Shown: piece by piece, positions 1 through 7,518 of the stretch
How positions within the stretch are numbered: the stretch's first letter is position 1
Layout: each line of letters opens with the position of its first letter
Source: Variovorax sp. KBW07
GTDB taxonomy: Bacteria; Pseudomonadota; Gammaproteobacteria; Burkholderiales; Burkholderiaceae_C
NCBI RefSeq assembly: GCF_003852515.1
Contig: NZ_QAJK01000160.1
Coordinates: 1 to 33,386 of the forward strand
DNA: 33,386 bases
Reading direction: 5' to 3'
Made by a program: the position numbers and the translations under genes
The notes under the pieces: generated by a model
What the model saw: only the letters and a program-made list of their open reading frames with translations
Databases searched by the model: none
Told to the model about the DNA's origin: nothing

Positions 1-31
1 TGGTGTACCGCTGATCAACGACCACTCTGAT

Positions 32-127
32 GACGCTCACGCGGATGGTGTGCTCTGCGCAGCGAAATAAAGGAGGAGCGAAGCGGGGGACATTCGCGGA
101 GCAGAGCACACCGTCGGCGTGGGCGTC
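32..127. repeat. Long imperfect inverted repeat (hairpin)
   Basis: Positions 32-66 pair with 93-127 at about 30 of 35 positions around a 26-nt purine-rich loop. The core GGTGTGCTCTGC (47-58) is matched exactly by GCAGAGCACACC (101-112). No T-run follows, so it does not look like a simple intrinsic terminator. It could be a dispersed intergenic repeat or MITE-like element, or the 3' hairpin of a gene lying left of the window. A short open frame runs in from the left edge and stops at position 70, inside the hairpin; it is too short to identify. No other gene is supported between 1 and 346. Confidence 0.6.
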
Positions 128-284
128 GCCCTGAATGAACCGAACGACAGCGCCCCCACCGAGCCCCACACGCTCAGCAGAACGAGCCTACCTGCGTCAA
201 GAGAAACAGTCCCGAAGAAGCCAGGACACCGCACCACCGCAGTCGGTCAATACACCAACAACGCGCAGACTTTTTTGCCGGACA

Positions 285-316
285 TGTCGGTACGACGCAT
301 ACTCGTTCGTCCTTGG
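285..316 (+). promoter_or_regulatory. Predicted ECF42-type promoter of the sigma factor gene
   Basis: TGTCGG (285-290, -35 position) and CGTCCTTGG (308-316, containing the CGTC -10 element) are separated by 17 nt. The same two blocks with the same spacing recur at 2097-2128. From memory, the described ECF42 consensus is TGTCGA for -35 and CGA/TC for -10, which this fits closely. Transcription would begin near 317, giving a short leader with GAAGGA at 327-332. Autoregulation is inferred. Confidence 0.6.
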
Positions 317-346
317 CAAAGACAACGAAGGATGCCGCCCGGCCTC

Positions 347-1627
347 ATGCCCGACATTGCCGATACCGACTGGATTGCCGCCACGCTGACCGCTTCGCGC
401 CCCCGCGCCGTGGCGGCGCTGCTGCGCTACTTTCGTGACCTGGACACCGCCGAGGAAGCGTTCCAGGAAGCCTGCCTGCGCGCCCTGCAGCACTGGCCCG
501 GCAACGGCCCGCCGCGCGACCCGCTGGCCTGGCTCATCTTCGTGGGGCGCAACGCGGCGCTGGACGAAGTGCGGCGCCGCAACCTGCATGAATCGCTGCC
601 CGATGACGACGCCGGTAGCGGCCTGGTTAGCGACCTCGAAGACACCGAGGCCCGCCTCGTCGAGCAGCTCGACCAAGCGCGCTACCGCGACGACGTGCTG
701 CGGCTGCTGTTCGTCTGCTGCCACCCCGAGCTGCCGCTGACACAGCAGATTGCGCTGGCGCTGCGCATCGTCTGCGGGCTGTCGGTGCAGGAGATTGCGC
801 GGGCCTTCCTGGTCGGCGAAAGCGCGATGGAACAACGCATCACGCGGGCGCGGAAACGCGTGGCCACTGCCGGCATTCCGTTCGATACGCCGGGCCGGCG
901 CGAACGCGATGAACGGCTGGCGGCCGTGTGCACCACCGTCTACCTGCTGTTCAACGAAGGCTATGCGGCCAGCGGCGGTGCCGCGCACGTGCGCACCGCG
1001 TTGTGCGACGAAGCGATACGGCTCGCGCGCTTGCTGCTGGCGCTGTTCCCCGACGAGCCCGAGCTGATGGGCCTGGCCGCCCTGCTCCTGCTGCAGCACG
1101 CGCGCGCCGACGCGCGGCTCGATGCCGACGGCATGGTCGTGCTGCTCGAAGACCAGGACCGCTCGCTGTGGAACCCCGAGCGCATCGCCGAAGGCCTGGC
1201 GCTGGTCGAAGGCGCGTTGCGGCAGCGACGGCCCGGCCCCTATCAGTTGCAGGCGGCCATTGCGGCCACGCATGCGCAGGCCGCTCGCGCCGCCGACACC
1301 AACTGGACAGAGATCGACCGGCTCTATGCCGCGCTCGAAGCCGTGCAGCCATCGCCGGTCGTCACGCTGAACCGGGCGGTGGCGGTGAGCAAGCTGCGCG
1401 GACCCCAAGCGGCGCTGTCGCTGGTCGAACCGCTGGGCGATGCGCTGGCGGGCTACTTTCACTTTCACGGGCTGAAGGGTGCATTGCTGATGCAGCTTGG
1501 CCGCGCGGAAGAAGCGCAGGCCGCCTTTGCCAGCGCGCTGGCACTGGCCCGCACTGCCGCGGAGGCCGCGCACATTCGCGCGATGCTCGACCGCATTGCG
1601 GCCACCGCCAACACCGGAGTCACCTGA
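347..1627 (+). CDS. ECF RNA polymerase sigma factor, ECF42 type with C-terminal TPR-like extension
   Basis: An alternative sigma factor that directs RNA polymerase to a small set of promoters. The 426-aa product has sigma region 2 at about residues 16-75 (RYFRDLDTAEEAFQEA), region 4 at about 120-170 (CGLSVQEIARAF), then a long helical extension with the signature LFNEGY near residue 203 and TPR-like repeats. Such an extension and a neighbouring DGPF/YCII gene are hallmarks of ECF42, which lacks a classical anti-sigma factor. The frame stays open back to 119, but homology begins just after ATG 347, and the predicted promoter at 285-316 would lie inside a longer gene. ATG 332 is an alternative start. 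The GAAGGA ribosome site is 14 nt from ATG 347, which is far. The signal sensed is unknown. Confidence 0.9.
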   Translation: MPDIADTDWIAATLTASRPRAVAALLRYFRDLDTAEEAFQEACLRALQHWPGNGPPRDPLAWLIFVGRNAALDEVRRRNLHESLPDDDAGSGLVSDLEDTEARLVEQLDQARYRDDVLRLLFVCCHPELPLTQQIALALRIVCGLSVQEIARAFLVGESAMEQRITRARKRVATAGIPFDTPGRRERDERLAAVCTTVYLLFNEGYAASGGAAHVRTALCDEAIRLARLLLALFPDEPELMGLAALLLLQHARADARLDADGMVVLLEDQDRSLWNPERIAEGLALVEGALRQRRPGPYQLQAAIAATHAQAARAADTNWTEIDRLYAALEAVQPSPVVTLNRAVAVSKLRGPQAALSLVEPLGDALAGYFHFHGLKGALLMQLGRAEEAQAAFASALALARTAAEAAHIRAMLDRIAATANTGVT

Positions 1628-1679
1628 TCGCCATCTCCCCTTTCCCACGACCCAGCCAAAGCAAGAAAGAAAGACAGAC

Positions 1680-2060
1680 ATGCTCTATTCCATCCTGATC
1701 TACGGTTCCGAATCCGCGGTGGCCGCGTGGGAGCCCGGTGTCGAAGAAGACATGCTCGAGCGCCACACCGACCTGCGCGAAGACCTGCAGGCGCAGGGGC
1801 GGCTCGGCATGGTGCTGCGGCTGATGCCCGACACGGCCACCACGGTGCGCCGCGCCGGCGACACCCACCCGCTGGTGACCGACGGGCCGTTCGCCGAAAC
1901 CAAGGAACAGCTGATGGGCATCTACATCGTCGAGTGCGAGACGATCGAAGAAGCCACGCAGGCCGCGCACCGGCTGGCCTTCGAGACGGGCGTGTTCGAG
2001 ATCCGGCCCGTCACCTGGTACGACCCGGGCGTGATTCCGGCGCGCATCCCGCAGGTCTGA
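1680..2060 (+). CDS. DGPF/YCII-domain protein (ECF42 partner)
   Basis: A small 126-aa cytoplasmic protein of the YCII (YciI-like, dimeric alpha-beta barrel) superfamily. It carries the hallmark DGPFAETKEQ at about residues 67-76. Proteins of this type accompany ECF42 sigma factors in many phyla. Their biochemical role is unproven, and a sensory or enzymatic function upstream of the sigma factor is a reasonable guess. The gene starts 52 nt after the sigma stop codon, with a weak purine-rich ribosome site (AAGAAAGAAAGA) and no promoter of its own visible, so it is probably co-transcribed. The family assignment is firm; the function is not. Confidence 0.9.
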   Translation: MLYSILIYGSESAVAAWEPGVEEDMLERHTDLREDLQAQGRLGMVLRLMPDTATTVRRAGDTHPLVTDGPFAETKEQLMGIYIVECETIEEATQAAHRLAFETGVFEIRPVTWYDPGVIPARIPQV

Positions 2061-2096
2061 AAAAAGAACAATTGCGAAGAAAAAATCCGGCGGCGT

Positions 2097-2128
2097 TGTC
2101 GGATCGCGCCGCCGCCGCGCGTCCTTGG
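2097..2128 (+). promoter_or_regulatory. Second copy of the ECF42-type promoter, ahead of the SDR gene
   Basis: TGTCGG (2097-2102), 17 nt, CGTCCTTGG (2120-2128): both blocks and the spacing match 285-316 exactly, while the 17-nt spacers differ. It lies 44 nt before the ATG at 2173. This makes the SDR gene the most likely direct target of the sigma factor encoded at 347-1627. The spacer is part of a GC-rich stretch that can also fold (GGCGGCG with CGCCGCC). Confidence 0.55.
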
Positions 2129-2172
2129 TTCGAACACCCGCATCTCGCGGGTGCCCAACCCAGGAGAGTTTC

Positions 2173-2976
2173 ATGCCCCATTCACTCGACGGCCGCTGCG
2201 CCGTGATCCACGGCGGCGGTGGCGCCATCGGCGGCGCGGTGGCCCGTGCCTTCGCGGCGGAAGGCGCCAGGGTGTTCATCACCGGCCGCACGCGCGCCAG
2301 GCTCGATGCGGTGGCGAAAGACATCACGGCCTCGGGCGGCCGGGCCGAAGTGGCCGTGGTCGATGCGCTCGACGAAGAAGTAATGCTGCGCCACGCCAAC
2401 GAAGTTGCCGAGCGCGCGGGCGGCATCGACATTGCGCTGAACGCCATCGGCGTGATGCACGTGCAGGGCACGCCGCTGTCGGTGCTGCCGCTGGAAGACT
2501 ACTTTGTGCCCGTGCATGCCTACACGCGCAGCCCGTTCCTCACCGCGAAAGCGGTGGCGCCACACATGGCGAAGCGCGGCGGCGGCGTGATCCTCTCGGT
2601 GTCGACGCCGGCTTCGCGCCTGCCGGGGCCGGGCTACCTGGGCCATGCGGTGGCCTGCGCGGGCGTGGAGGCGCTGTCGCGCCACATGGCCGGCGAACTG
2701 GCGGCCTTCAACATCCGCACCGTGTGCATCCGCTCGCACGCCATTCCCGAGGCGGCGGCAGGCGGCTCGCACAGCCACGCGGTGTTCCGCCCCGTCGCCG
2801 AAAGCATGGGGCTCACGGTCGAGCAGATGCTGGCGGCCAAGCCGGCCGGCCTGCTGGTGGCGCGGCTGCCCTCGCTCGAGCAGATGGCGGCGGCAGCGGT
2901 TTTTGCGGCCTCCGACGGAGCGGGCGCAATGACCGGCGCGGTGCTGAACCTGAGCGGCGGCGTTACGCTGGACTGA
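2173..2976 (+). CDS. Short-chain dehydrogenase/reductase-fold protein with atypical catalytic residues
   Basis: A 267-aa Rossmann-fold protein of the SDR family. The nucleotide-binding loop reads HGGGGAIGG (residues 13-21), strand 2 ends TGRTRARL (37-44), which suggests NADP, and NAIG replaces the usual NNAG. The catalytic YxxxK is not intact: Tyr155 is followed by L-G-H-A, so the lysine is absent. Aligning by the downstream block instead puts His158 and Cys162 at the Tyr and Lys positions. The protein may be non-catalytic, a binding or sensor protein, or use altered chemistry. The start at ATG 2173 is supported by AGGAGA at 2162-2167. A sigma-type promoter lies just upstream, linking it to the ECF42 pair. 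Confidence 0.85.
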   Translation: MPHSLDGRCAVIHGGGGAIGGAVARAFAAEGARVFITGRTRARLDAVAKDITASGGRAEVAVVDALDEEVMLRHANEVAERAGGIDIALNAIGVMHVQGTPLSVLPLEDYFVPVHAYTRSPFLTAKAVAPHMAKRGGGVILSVSTPASRLPGPGYLGHAVACAGVEALSRHMAGELAAFNIRTVCIRSHAIPEAAAGGSHSHAVFRPVAESMGLTVEQMLAAKPAGLLVARLPSLEQMAAAAVFAASDGAGAMTGAVLNLSGGVTLD

Positions 2977-3069
2977 GCGGAAACAGAGGCAAAGGCAGGG
3001 CAGAGGCGGGGACCACAGGGCCTCCCTAGAATCGCGCGGGTCATCCAGAAAAAGATCCCGCCAAGCCGC

Positions 3070-3702
3070 ATGCTTTTGCCCGATTCCCTGTCCACGCCCG
3101 CCCTGGCCGACGCACTGATCGTCGATCCGTTCTACCTGGCAATTTCCGTCGATTTCGAGAACGACCTGCCGGCCCGCAAGGCGGTCCTGGCGGCGTACTT
3201 CGCGTACTCGCTGGCCGAGGCCCGGCGCACCGGGCGCTGCGAGACACCGGAAGACCGCGAACTGGGCGCGGCGGCATGGCTACTGCCGCGCACCGCACAG
3301 GTGGATGCGCAGGAGTCGGTGGCCAAGAACGCGTTCCTGGCGCGCACGCTGGGCCCGCGCGGCCACGACAACTACCACCGCATCGTCGGCTTCATGGGCC
3401 CGCACGCGAGCGCTGCCGTGCCGGCGCAGGCCTGGTACCTGTCGATCCTCGGCATCTCGCCGGCCATGCAGGGCCGCGGCCTGGGCGCGCGGCTGCTGGC
3501 GCCCACGCTGGCCGAAGCCGATGCGGCGGGCGTGCCGTGCTACCTGGAAACCTTCACGCCGCCCAGCGTGCCGTTCTACGAGCGCATGGGCTTCCGGCGC
3601 GGGCCCCGCCACCTGGAGCCGGTCACGAACTCGGTGTACGAAATCATGTGCCGGCCCGCTTCGGCGCCGACGACCAAGCCGACCACGCCAACCACCGCCT
3701 GA
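3070..3702 (+). CDS. GNAT-family N-acetyltransferase
   Basis: A 210-aa protein of the GCN5-related acetyltransferase fold, which transfers acetyl from acetyl-CoA to an amine. The acetyl-CoA loop is QGRGLG within WYLSILGISPAMQGRGLG (about residues 122-139), followed by the motif-B region SVPFYERMGF. The closest architecture is that of stand-alone acetyltransferases of unknown substrate. The last roughly 15 residues are a Thr/Pro-rich tail. It begins 93 nt after the SDR gene without a clear ribosome site, so it may be read through from that promoter or be separate. The substrate cannot be inferred. Confidence 0.85.
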   Translation: MLLPDSLSTPALADALIVDPFYLAISVDFENDLPARKAVLAAYFAYSLAEARRTGRCETPEDRELGAAAWLLPRTAQVDAQESVAKNAFLARTLGPRGHDNYHRIVGFMGPHASAAVPAQAWYLSILGISPAMQGRGLGARLLAPTLAEADAAGVPCYLETFTPPSVPFYERMGFRRGPRHLEPVTNSVYEIMCRPASAPTTKPTTPTTA

Positions 3703-3909
3703 CCCCGCGAACGCGCGGTTTCAGCGCATCGAAGCCGGTCTGAAGCGCGACCATTCCACACAGGCCGATAGTTTTTGTTCATTCGGCGGGGAGCCTCCAG
3801 TTTGCAAATGTGGCAATCAAAGACACAACTGGCAATAACCGGCAACAATCACTGAAAATAAGTAGAAACGTCCCAAGCGCCTGGACCGACCGACTCAAAA
3901 TGCCGACAC
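3703..3909 (+). promoter_or_regulatory. Intergenic region with AT-rich promoter zone and GGCAA repeats
   Basis: The 207-nt gap before the response regulator holds a GC-rich start (TTCAG and CTGAA arms that could form a weak hairpin around 3720-3742), then an AT-richer stretch from about 3765. Three direct repeats occur there: TGGCAAT at 3811 and 3830, and CGGCAAC at 3840. They probably mark the control region of the downstream two-component operon. No confident -10/-35 pair was picked. Confidence 0.35.
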
Positions 3910-4635
3910 ATGTCCCTTCTCCAGATCGAAGACGCTGACCCTGTTTCGCTCAGTCCCGCGCTCGTGGTCGAGGACGATCCGGCAATGCAGGAACGCCTGC
4001 GCTACGTGCTGTCGACACTCGGCTGCGACGACCATCTGATTGCCGTGGCGGACAGCGTGGCCGGCGCCAAGCTGCTGCTGGAAGAACATCACTACGGCGT
4101 GGTGCTGGTCGACATCGGCCTGCCCGATGGCAGCGGCGTGGAGCTGATCAGCTGGCTGCAGAGCCGCCGCCCCGGCATTCCGGCGGTGGTGATCTCGGCC
4201 TGGCGGACCGAGGAGATCATTTTTGCGGCACTGCGCGCGGGCGCCATCGGCTACCTGCTCAAGGAGCGCGACGACCTCGAGCTGAGCATCGCGCTGCGCA
4301 GCATCGAGCAGGGGGGCGCGTCGATCGACCCGTCCATTGCGCGCCGCATCATCGCGTGGCTGGCGGCCGCGCAGGTCCCGGCGAGCGCAGCCACGGAGTT
4401 GCCGGACGAAGCCGGCGCCGTGCCCGCTTCGGCACCGGCCGCGGCCCTGACGCCACGCGAACGCAAGATTCTCGAACTGGTGGCGCAAGGGCTGAGCAAC
4501 CGCGACATGGCCGAGACGCTGTCGATTTCCAGGCTGACCGTCGAATGCCATACCAAGAACATCTACCGCAAGCTGGCCGTCAACTCGCGCACCGAGGCCG
4601 TGTTCCAGGGCCGAAGGCACGGCTTGCTGCGCTGA
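3910..4635 (+). CDS. NarL/FixJ-family response regulator
   Basis: A 241-aa two-component response regulator. The receiver domain spans about residues 16-130, with acidic residues E21-D22-D23, phospho-acceptor Asp68 (LVDIGLPDG), Ser96 and Lys118. An Ala/Pro-rich linker (about 150-176) leads to a LuxR-type helix-turn-helix (LTPRERKILELVAQGLSNRDMAE, then TVECHTKNIYRKL). It is the cognate partner of the kinase encoded immediately downstream, whose reading frame overlaps its stop codon. Target genes are not evident; autoregulation through the repeats upstream is possible. Confidence 0.93.
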   Translation: MSLLQIEDADPVSLSPALVVEDDPAMQERLRYVLSTLGCDDHLIAVADSVAGAKLLLEEHHYGVVLVDIGLPDGSGVELISWLQSRRPGIPAVVISAWRTEEIIFAALRAGAIGYLLKERDDLELSIALRSIEQGGASIDPSIARRIIAWLAAAQVPASAATELPDEAGAVPASAPAAALTPRERKILELVAQGLSNRDMAETLSISRLTVECHTKNIYRKLAVNSRTEAVFQGRRHGLLR

Positions 4636-6491
4636 CCGGCGCCTGCTTCTTCGTTCTCTTCTTTCTCTTCTTTTTTCTTCTTGCCGCCGGCACGGCGCGT
4701 GCGCAAGCCACCGCGCCTGAACTGCATGTGGAAGCCGTGCGCGGCACTGGCTGGAACGACACCGCGCCGCCCGCCGAAGGCTGGGTGCCGGTCTCGCTGC
4801 CCGACAGCTGGGCCACGCGCTGGCCCGACTTCGACGGCGTGGTCTGGTACAGGCTCACCTGGGAGCAGCCGGCGCAAATGGCCGAATCGGGCCTGCTGCT
4901 GCACTACCTGAACATGGCCGGCGAGGTGTCGCTCAATGGCGTGCCGATTTCGCGCGACGACAGCCTGGTGGAGCCGCTCACGCGCGCCTGGAACACGCCG
5001 CGCTACTGGCTGCTGGCGCCGCCACTGCTCAAGCCCGGCCGCAACACGCTGCTGGTGCGCGTGTCGGGCCTGTTCGCCTACCAGGCGGGGCTGGGGCCGG
5101 TCAGCCTGGGCACGCCGGCGGCAATGCAGGCCGAGTTCGATCGCGAACGCATCGTGCGACGCGACCTGCAGGTGCTGGGCCTGGCGGTGAGCGCGGCGGT
5201 CTCGGCCTTCTTCGCGGCGCTGTGGCTGCTGCGCCGCCGCGAAACCGCCTACGGCTGGTTCGCGGCCATGTCGGTGCTGTGGCTGCTGTTCGGCTACAAC
5301 CAGATCGCCACCAGCCCGTGGCCCTTTGCCAGCAACCACAGCTGGCAGGCGATGAACACCACGCTGCTGTTGCTCTTCGGCGTGGCCTACATCGTGTTTG
5401 CGCTGCGCTTCTGCCAGCGGCGCATGCCGCGCCTGGAGGCTGTGGCGCTTCTGGTTGCCGCGGCCGGCGTGGTCGACCTGTGGATCGCAAGCGGCCCCGA
5501 CCTGACCGCGCACCGCGCCATCTGGACACTGGTGGGGGGCCTCACGGTGATCGTGGTGAACAGCAGCTCGATCGTGCATGCGCTGCGCCATCGCGACAGC
5601 CCGATGCGCTCGCTTGCGCCCTTCATGGCGGTGTCGGCCCTGACGGCGGGGCACGACCTGCTGGTGTTCACGCAGGTGATCGACAGCAACACCTACTACA
5701 CGACCATGTCGTCCTACGTGCTGCTGCTCGGCATGGCCCTGACGCAGGCCGCGCGCTTCGTGCAGAGCCTGAAGCGCATCGAGAACTTCAACAACGAGCT
5801 GATCGAGGAAGTGAACGCCGCCAAGGCCGAGCTGGCCGCCACGCTCGCGCAGCAGCATGCGCTGGAGCTGACGCATGCGCGCATCGGCGAGCGCGTCAAC
5901 CTGGTGAGCGACCTGCACGACGGGCTCGGCGGCATGCTGGTCGGCAGCATCGCGACGCTGGAGCGCCGGCCCGAAGAGCTGACGGCCCCGCAACTGCTTG
6001 CCATGCTCAAGAGCCTGCGTGACGACCTGCGGCTGATCATCGACGCCACCGGGCGTGGCGAAGGCGATGGCGATGGCGCGCGGGCCTTCGGCGAGCTGCT
6101 GGTGCCGCTGCGCCACCGCATCTCGCAGTTGCTGGACGCCAACGGCATCGACTGCCGCTGGCAGGTGTCGGGCATCGACACGCTCGAGCTGCCGCCCTCG
6201 CACAGCCTGGAGTTGTTGCGCTTTCTGCAGGAGGCGCTGACGAACGTGCTGAAGCACAGCGCCAGCCAGCGCGTCGACGTGGCGGTGCAGCGCGCGGGCC
6301 ACGAACTGCACCTCAGCGTGCGCGACGACGGGCGCGGCTTTGTCGTGGACGAAGCGGGCGGCAAGGCGGCCGGCACGGGCCTTCGAAGCCTGCGCGCCCG
6401 GGCACGGCGGCTCGGCGCCGAGCTGCAACTCGACTCCCGGCCGGGCGACACGCACGTGGCGCTGCGCGTGCCGCTCGCTCCGGCGGCCTGA
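4632..6491 (+). CDS. Membrane sensor histidine kinase (jelly-roll sensor, 7 TM, HisKA_3/HATPase)
   Basis: A sensor kinase for the adjacent NarL-type regulator. From the N-terminus: a very hydrophobic Phe/Leu-rich signal sequence ending TARAQA; a periplasmic beta-rich domain (about residues 30-165) resembling a GH2-type sugar-binding jelly roll (GLLLHYLNMAGEVSLNG); about seven membrane helices (180-390), as in 7TMR-DISM sensors; a coiled-coil; the HisKA_3 phospho-acceptor His429 in SDLHDGLGG; and an ATPase domain with N-box EALTNVLKH and DDGRGF. The start is uncertain. No ATG, GTG or TTG sits at the signal peptide in this frame; CTG 4632 forms a CTGA overlap with the regulator stop, and ATG 4545 would overlap it by 91 nt. 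The ligand may be a carbohydrate or similar, which is inferred. Confidence 0.88.
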   Translation: MTGACFFVLFFLFFFLLAAGTARAQATAPELHVEAVRGTGWNDTAPPAEGWVPVSLPDSWATRWPDFDGVVWYRLTWEQPAQMAESGLLLHYLNMAGEVSLNGVPISRDDSLVEPLTRAWNTPRYWLLAPPLLKPGRNTLLVRVSGLFAYQAGLGPVSLGTPAAMQAEFDRERIVRRDLQVLGLAVSAAVSAFFAALWLLRRRETAYGWFAAMSVLWLLFGYNQIATSPWPFASNHSWQAMNTTLLLLFGVAYIVFALRFCQRRMPRLEAVALLVAAAGVVDLWIASGPDLTAHRAIWTLVGGLTVIVVNSSSIVHALRHRDSPMRSLAPFMAVSALTAGHDLLVFTQVIDSNTYYTTMSSYVLLLGMALTQAARFVQSLKRIENFNNELIEEVNAAKAELAATLAQQHALELTHARIGERVNLVSDLHDGLGGMLVGSIATLERRPEELTAPQLLAMLKSLRDDLRLIIDATGRGEGDGDGARAFGELLVPLRHRISQLLDANGIDCRWQVSGIDTLELPPSHSLELLRFLQEALTNVLKHSASQRVDVAVQRAGHELHLSVRDDGRGFVVDEAGGKAAGTGLRSLRARARRLGAELQLDSRPGDTHVALRVPLAPAA

Positions 6492-6538
6492 CCGCCCATT
6501 CGCCGCTTCGTTTGCGTGCTGCTCGCTGGACCGAGCCC

Positions 6539-7429
6539 TCAGCCCCGCCCGAAGCCCGTGAGAACGTCCAGCACGTTCAGCGTCGCGCCATCGAGCATGG
6601 CGCGCGGCCTGTGCGCCATGCCGAGCCGCCAGGCAAGTTTGGGCATCAGCGGCAGCACCTGAACGCGTTCGTTCGGCACGGCCTCCGGGTTCGACTGCAG
6701 CGGCAACACGGCGGCACCATAGCCGGCCGCGACCAGGCTGCGTATCGCCGCGTCGTAGTTGAGTTCAAGCCGCGCGCGCGGCGCGAAGCCGGCCGCGGCG
6801 AACCACTCCACGGTGAGCCGATGCATGTGGGTGTTGGCTTCGTTGAAGATCAGCGGCTTCTCGGCCAGCCACGCAGGCGTGATGCGCTTCGGCGCTTTCC
6901 AGCGTTGCGGCACGAAGGCCACCAACTGCTGCTCGCGCCATGGCGTGATGACCAGGCCGGGCGCCACGGGCGGCGGCATTGCCACCAACCCGATGTCCAG
7001 CGTGCCGGCGGCGAGCCGTGCAACGGCTTCGCTCGTGACGAGAATGCTGACCTCTACCTCGATGTCCGAATGCTTGGCTTCAAGCGCTTCGAGCACCTGC
7101 GTGAGCATGTCGACAACCACGCCGGTCGAAGCGCTCAAGCGAACCCGGCCGGTGCGCCCCTCGCTGCGCCGCCGCGTCGCCTCGACGACTTCATCGGCAT
7201 CGCGCAGCAGCTTGCGCCCTCCCTCGACCAGCACCGCACCCGCGGCCGTGGGCGTGATGCGCCGGTTGCCGCGAACCACGAGCGGCGCATCCAGTCGCGA
7301 CTCCAGTTCGCTGATGTGCAGGCTCACGGTGGGTTGCGCAAGATGCAACGCCTTCGCCGCGGCGGCGAAGCTGCCGAGGTCGACGATGGCGATCAACGTG
7401 CGTAGTTGGTCGAGGTTGAGCTGGCGCAT
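6539..7429 (-). CDS. LysR-family transcriptional regulator
   Basis: A 296-aa LTTR. It has an N-terminal winged helix-turn-helix (MRQLNLDQLRTLIAIVDLGS, AAAAKALHLAQPTVSLHISELE, about residues 1-60) and a periplasmic-binding-protein-like effector domain (about 90-290). ATG 7429 was chosen because LTTR homology starts there. An upstream ATG at 7498 would add 23 unrelated residues and run into the divergent control region. It faces away from the DUF1127 gene, the usual layout for an LTTR and its target. It ends convergently 47 nt from the kinase gene stop. The inducer is unknown. Confidence 0.93.
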   Translation of the reverse strand: MRQLNLDQLRTLIAIVDLGSFAAAAKALHLAQPTVSLHISELESRLDAPLVVRGNRRITPTAAGAVLVEGGRKLLRDADEVVEATRRRSEGRTGRVRLSASTGVVVDMLTQVLEALEAKHSDIEVEVSILVTSEAVARLAAGTLDIGLVAMPPPVAPGLVITPWREQQLVAFVPQRWKAPKRITPAWLAEKPLIFNEANTHMHRLTVEWFAAAGFAPRARLELNYDAAIRSLVAAGYGAAVLPLQSNPEAVPNERVQVLPLMPKLAWRLGMAHRPRAMLDGATLNVLDVLTGFGRG

Positions 7430-7518
7430 CAGAAATGCTGATCGGAAGGTCAGGAATCTCAACTTCCACGGTAACACGCATCGCCGGAAGATAGGCATCC
7501 CGCACCCGGGAGTCCATC
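7430..7518. promoter_or_regulatory. Divergent control region with GGAAG/CTTCC arms
   Basis: This 89-nt gap separates the LysR gene and the DUF1127 gene. GGAAG (7444-7448), CTTCC (7463-7467) and GGAAG (7486-7490) form two overlapping inverted repeats with spacings of 14 and 18 nt. It is a plausible LTTR binding region; no exact T-N11-A box is claimed. Confidence 0.35.

Noticed and set aside
1-70. Partial gene entering from the left edge and stopping at 70
   Set aside because: Only 22 codons are visible, there is no recognisable sequence, and it overlaps the inverted repeat. It cannot be supported.
119-346. Longer N-terminus for the sigma factor from ATG 119
   Set aside because: The extra 76 residues lack sigma homology, and the segment contains part of the hairpin and the predicted promoter.
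2125-2172. Longer start for the SDR protein at ATG 2125
   Set aside because: A good ribosome site precedes ATG 2173, SDR homology begins there, and the earlier ATG lies within the predicted -10 region.
6492-6538. Possible terminator between the kinase and LysR genes
   Set aside because: Only a short GCGGC/CCGC pairing overlapping the kinase stop codon; too weak to call.
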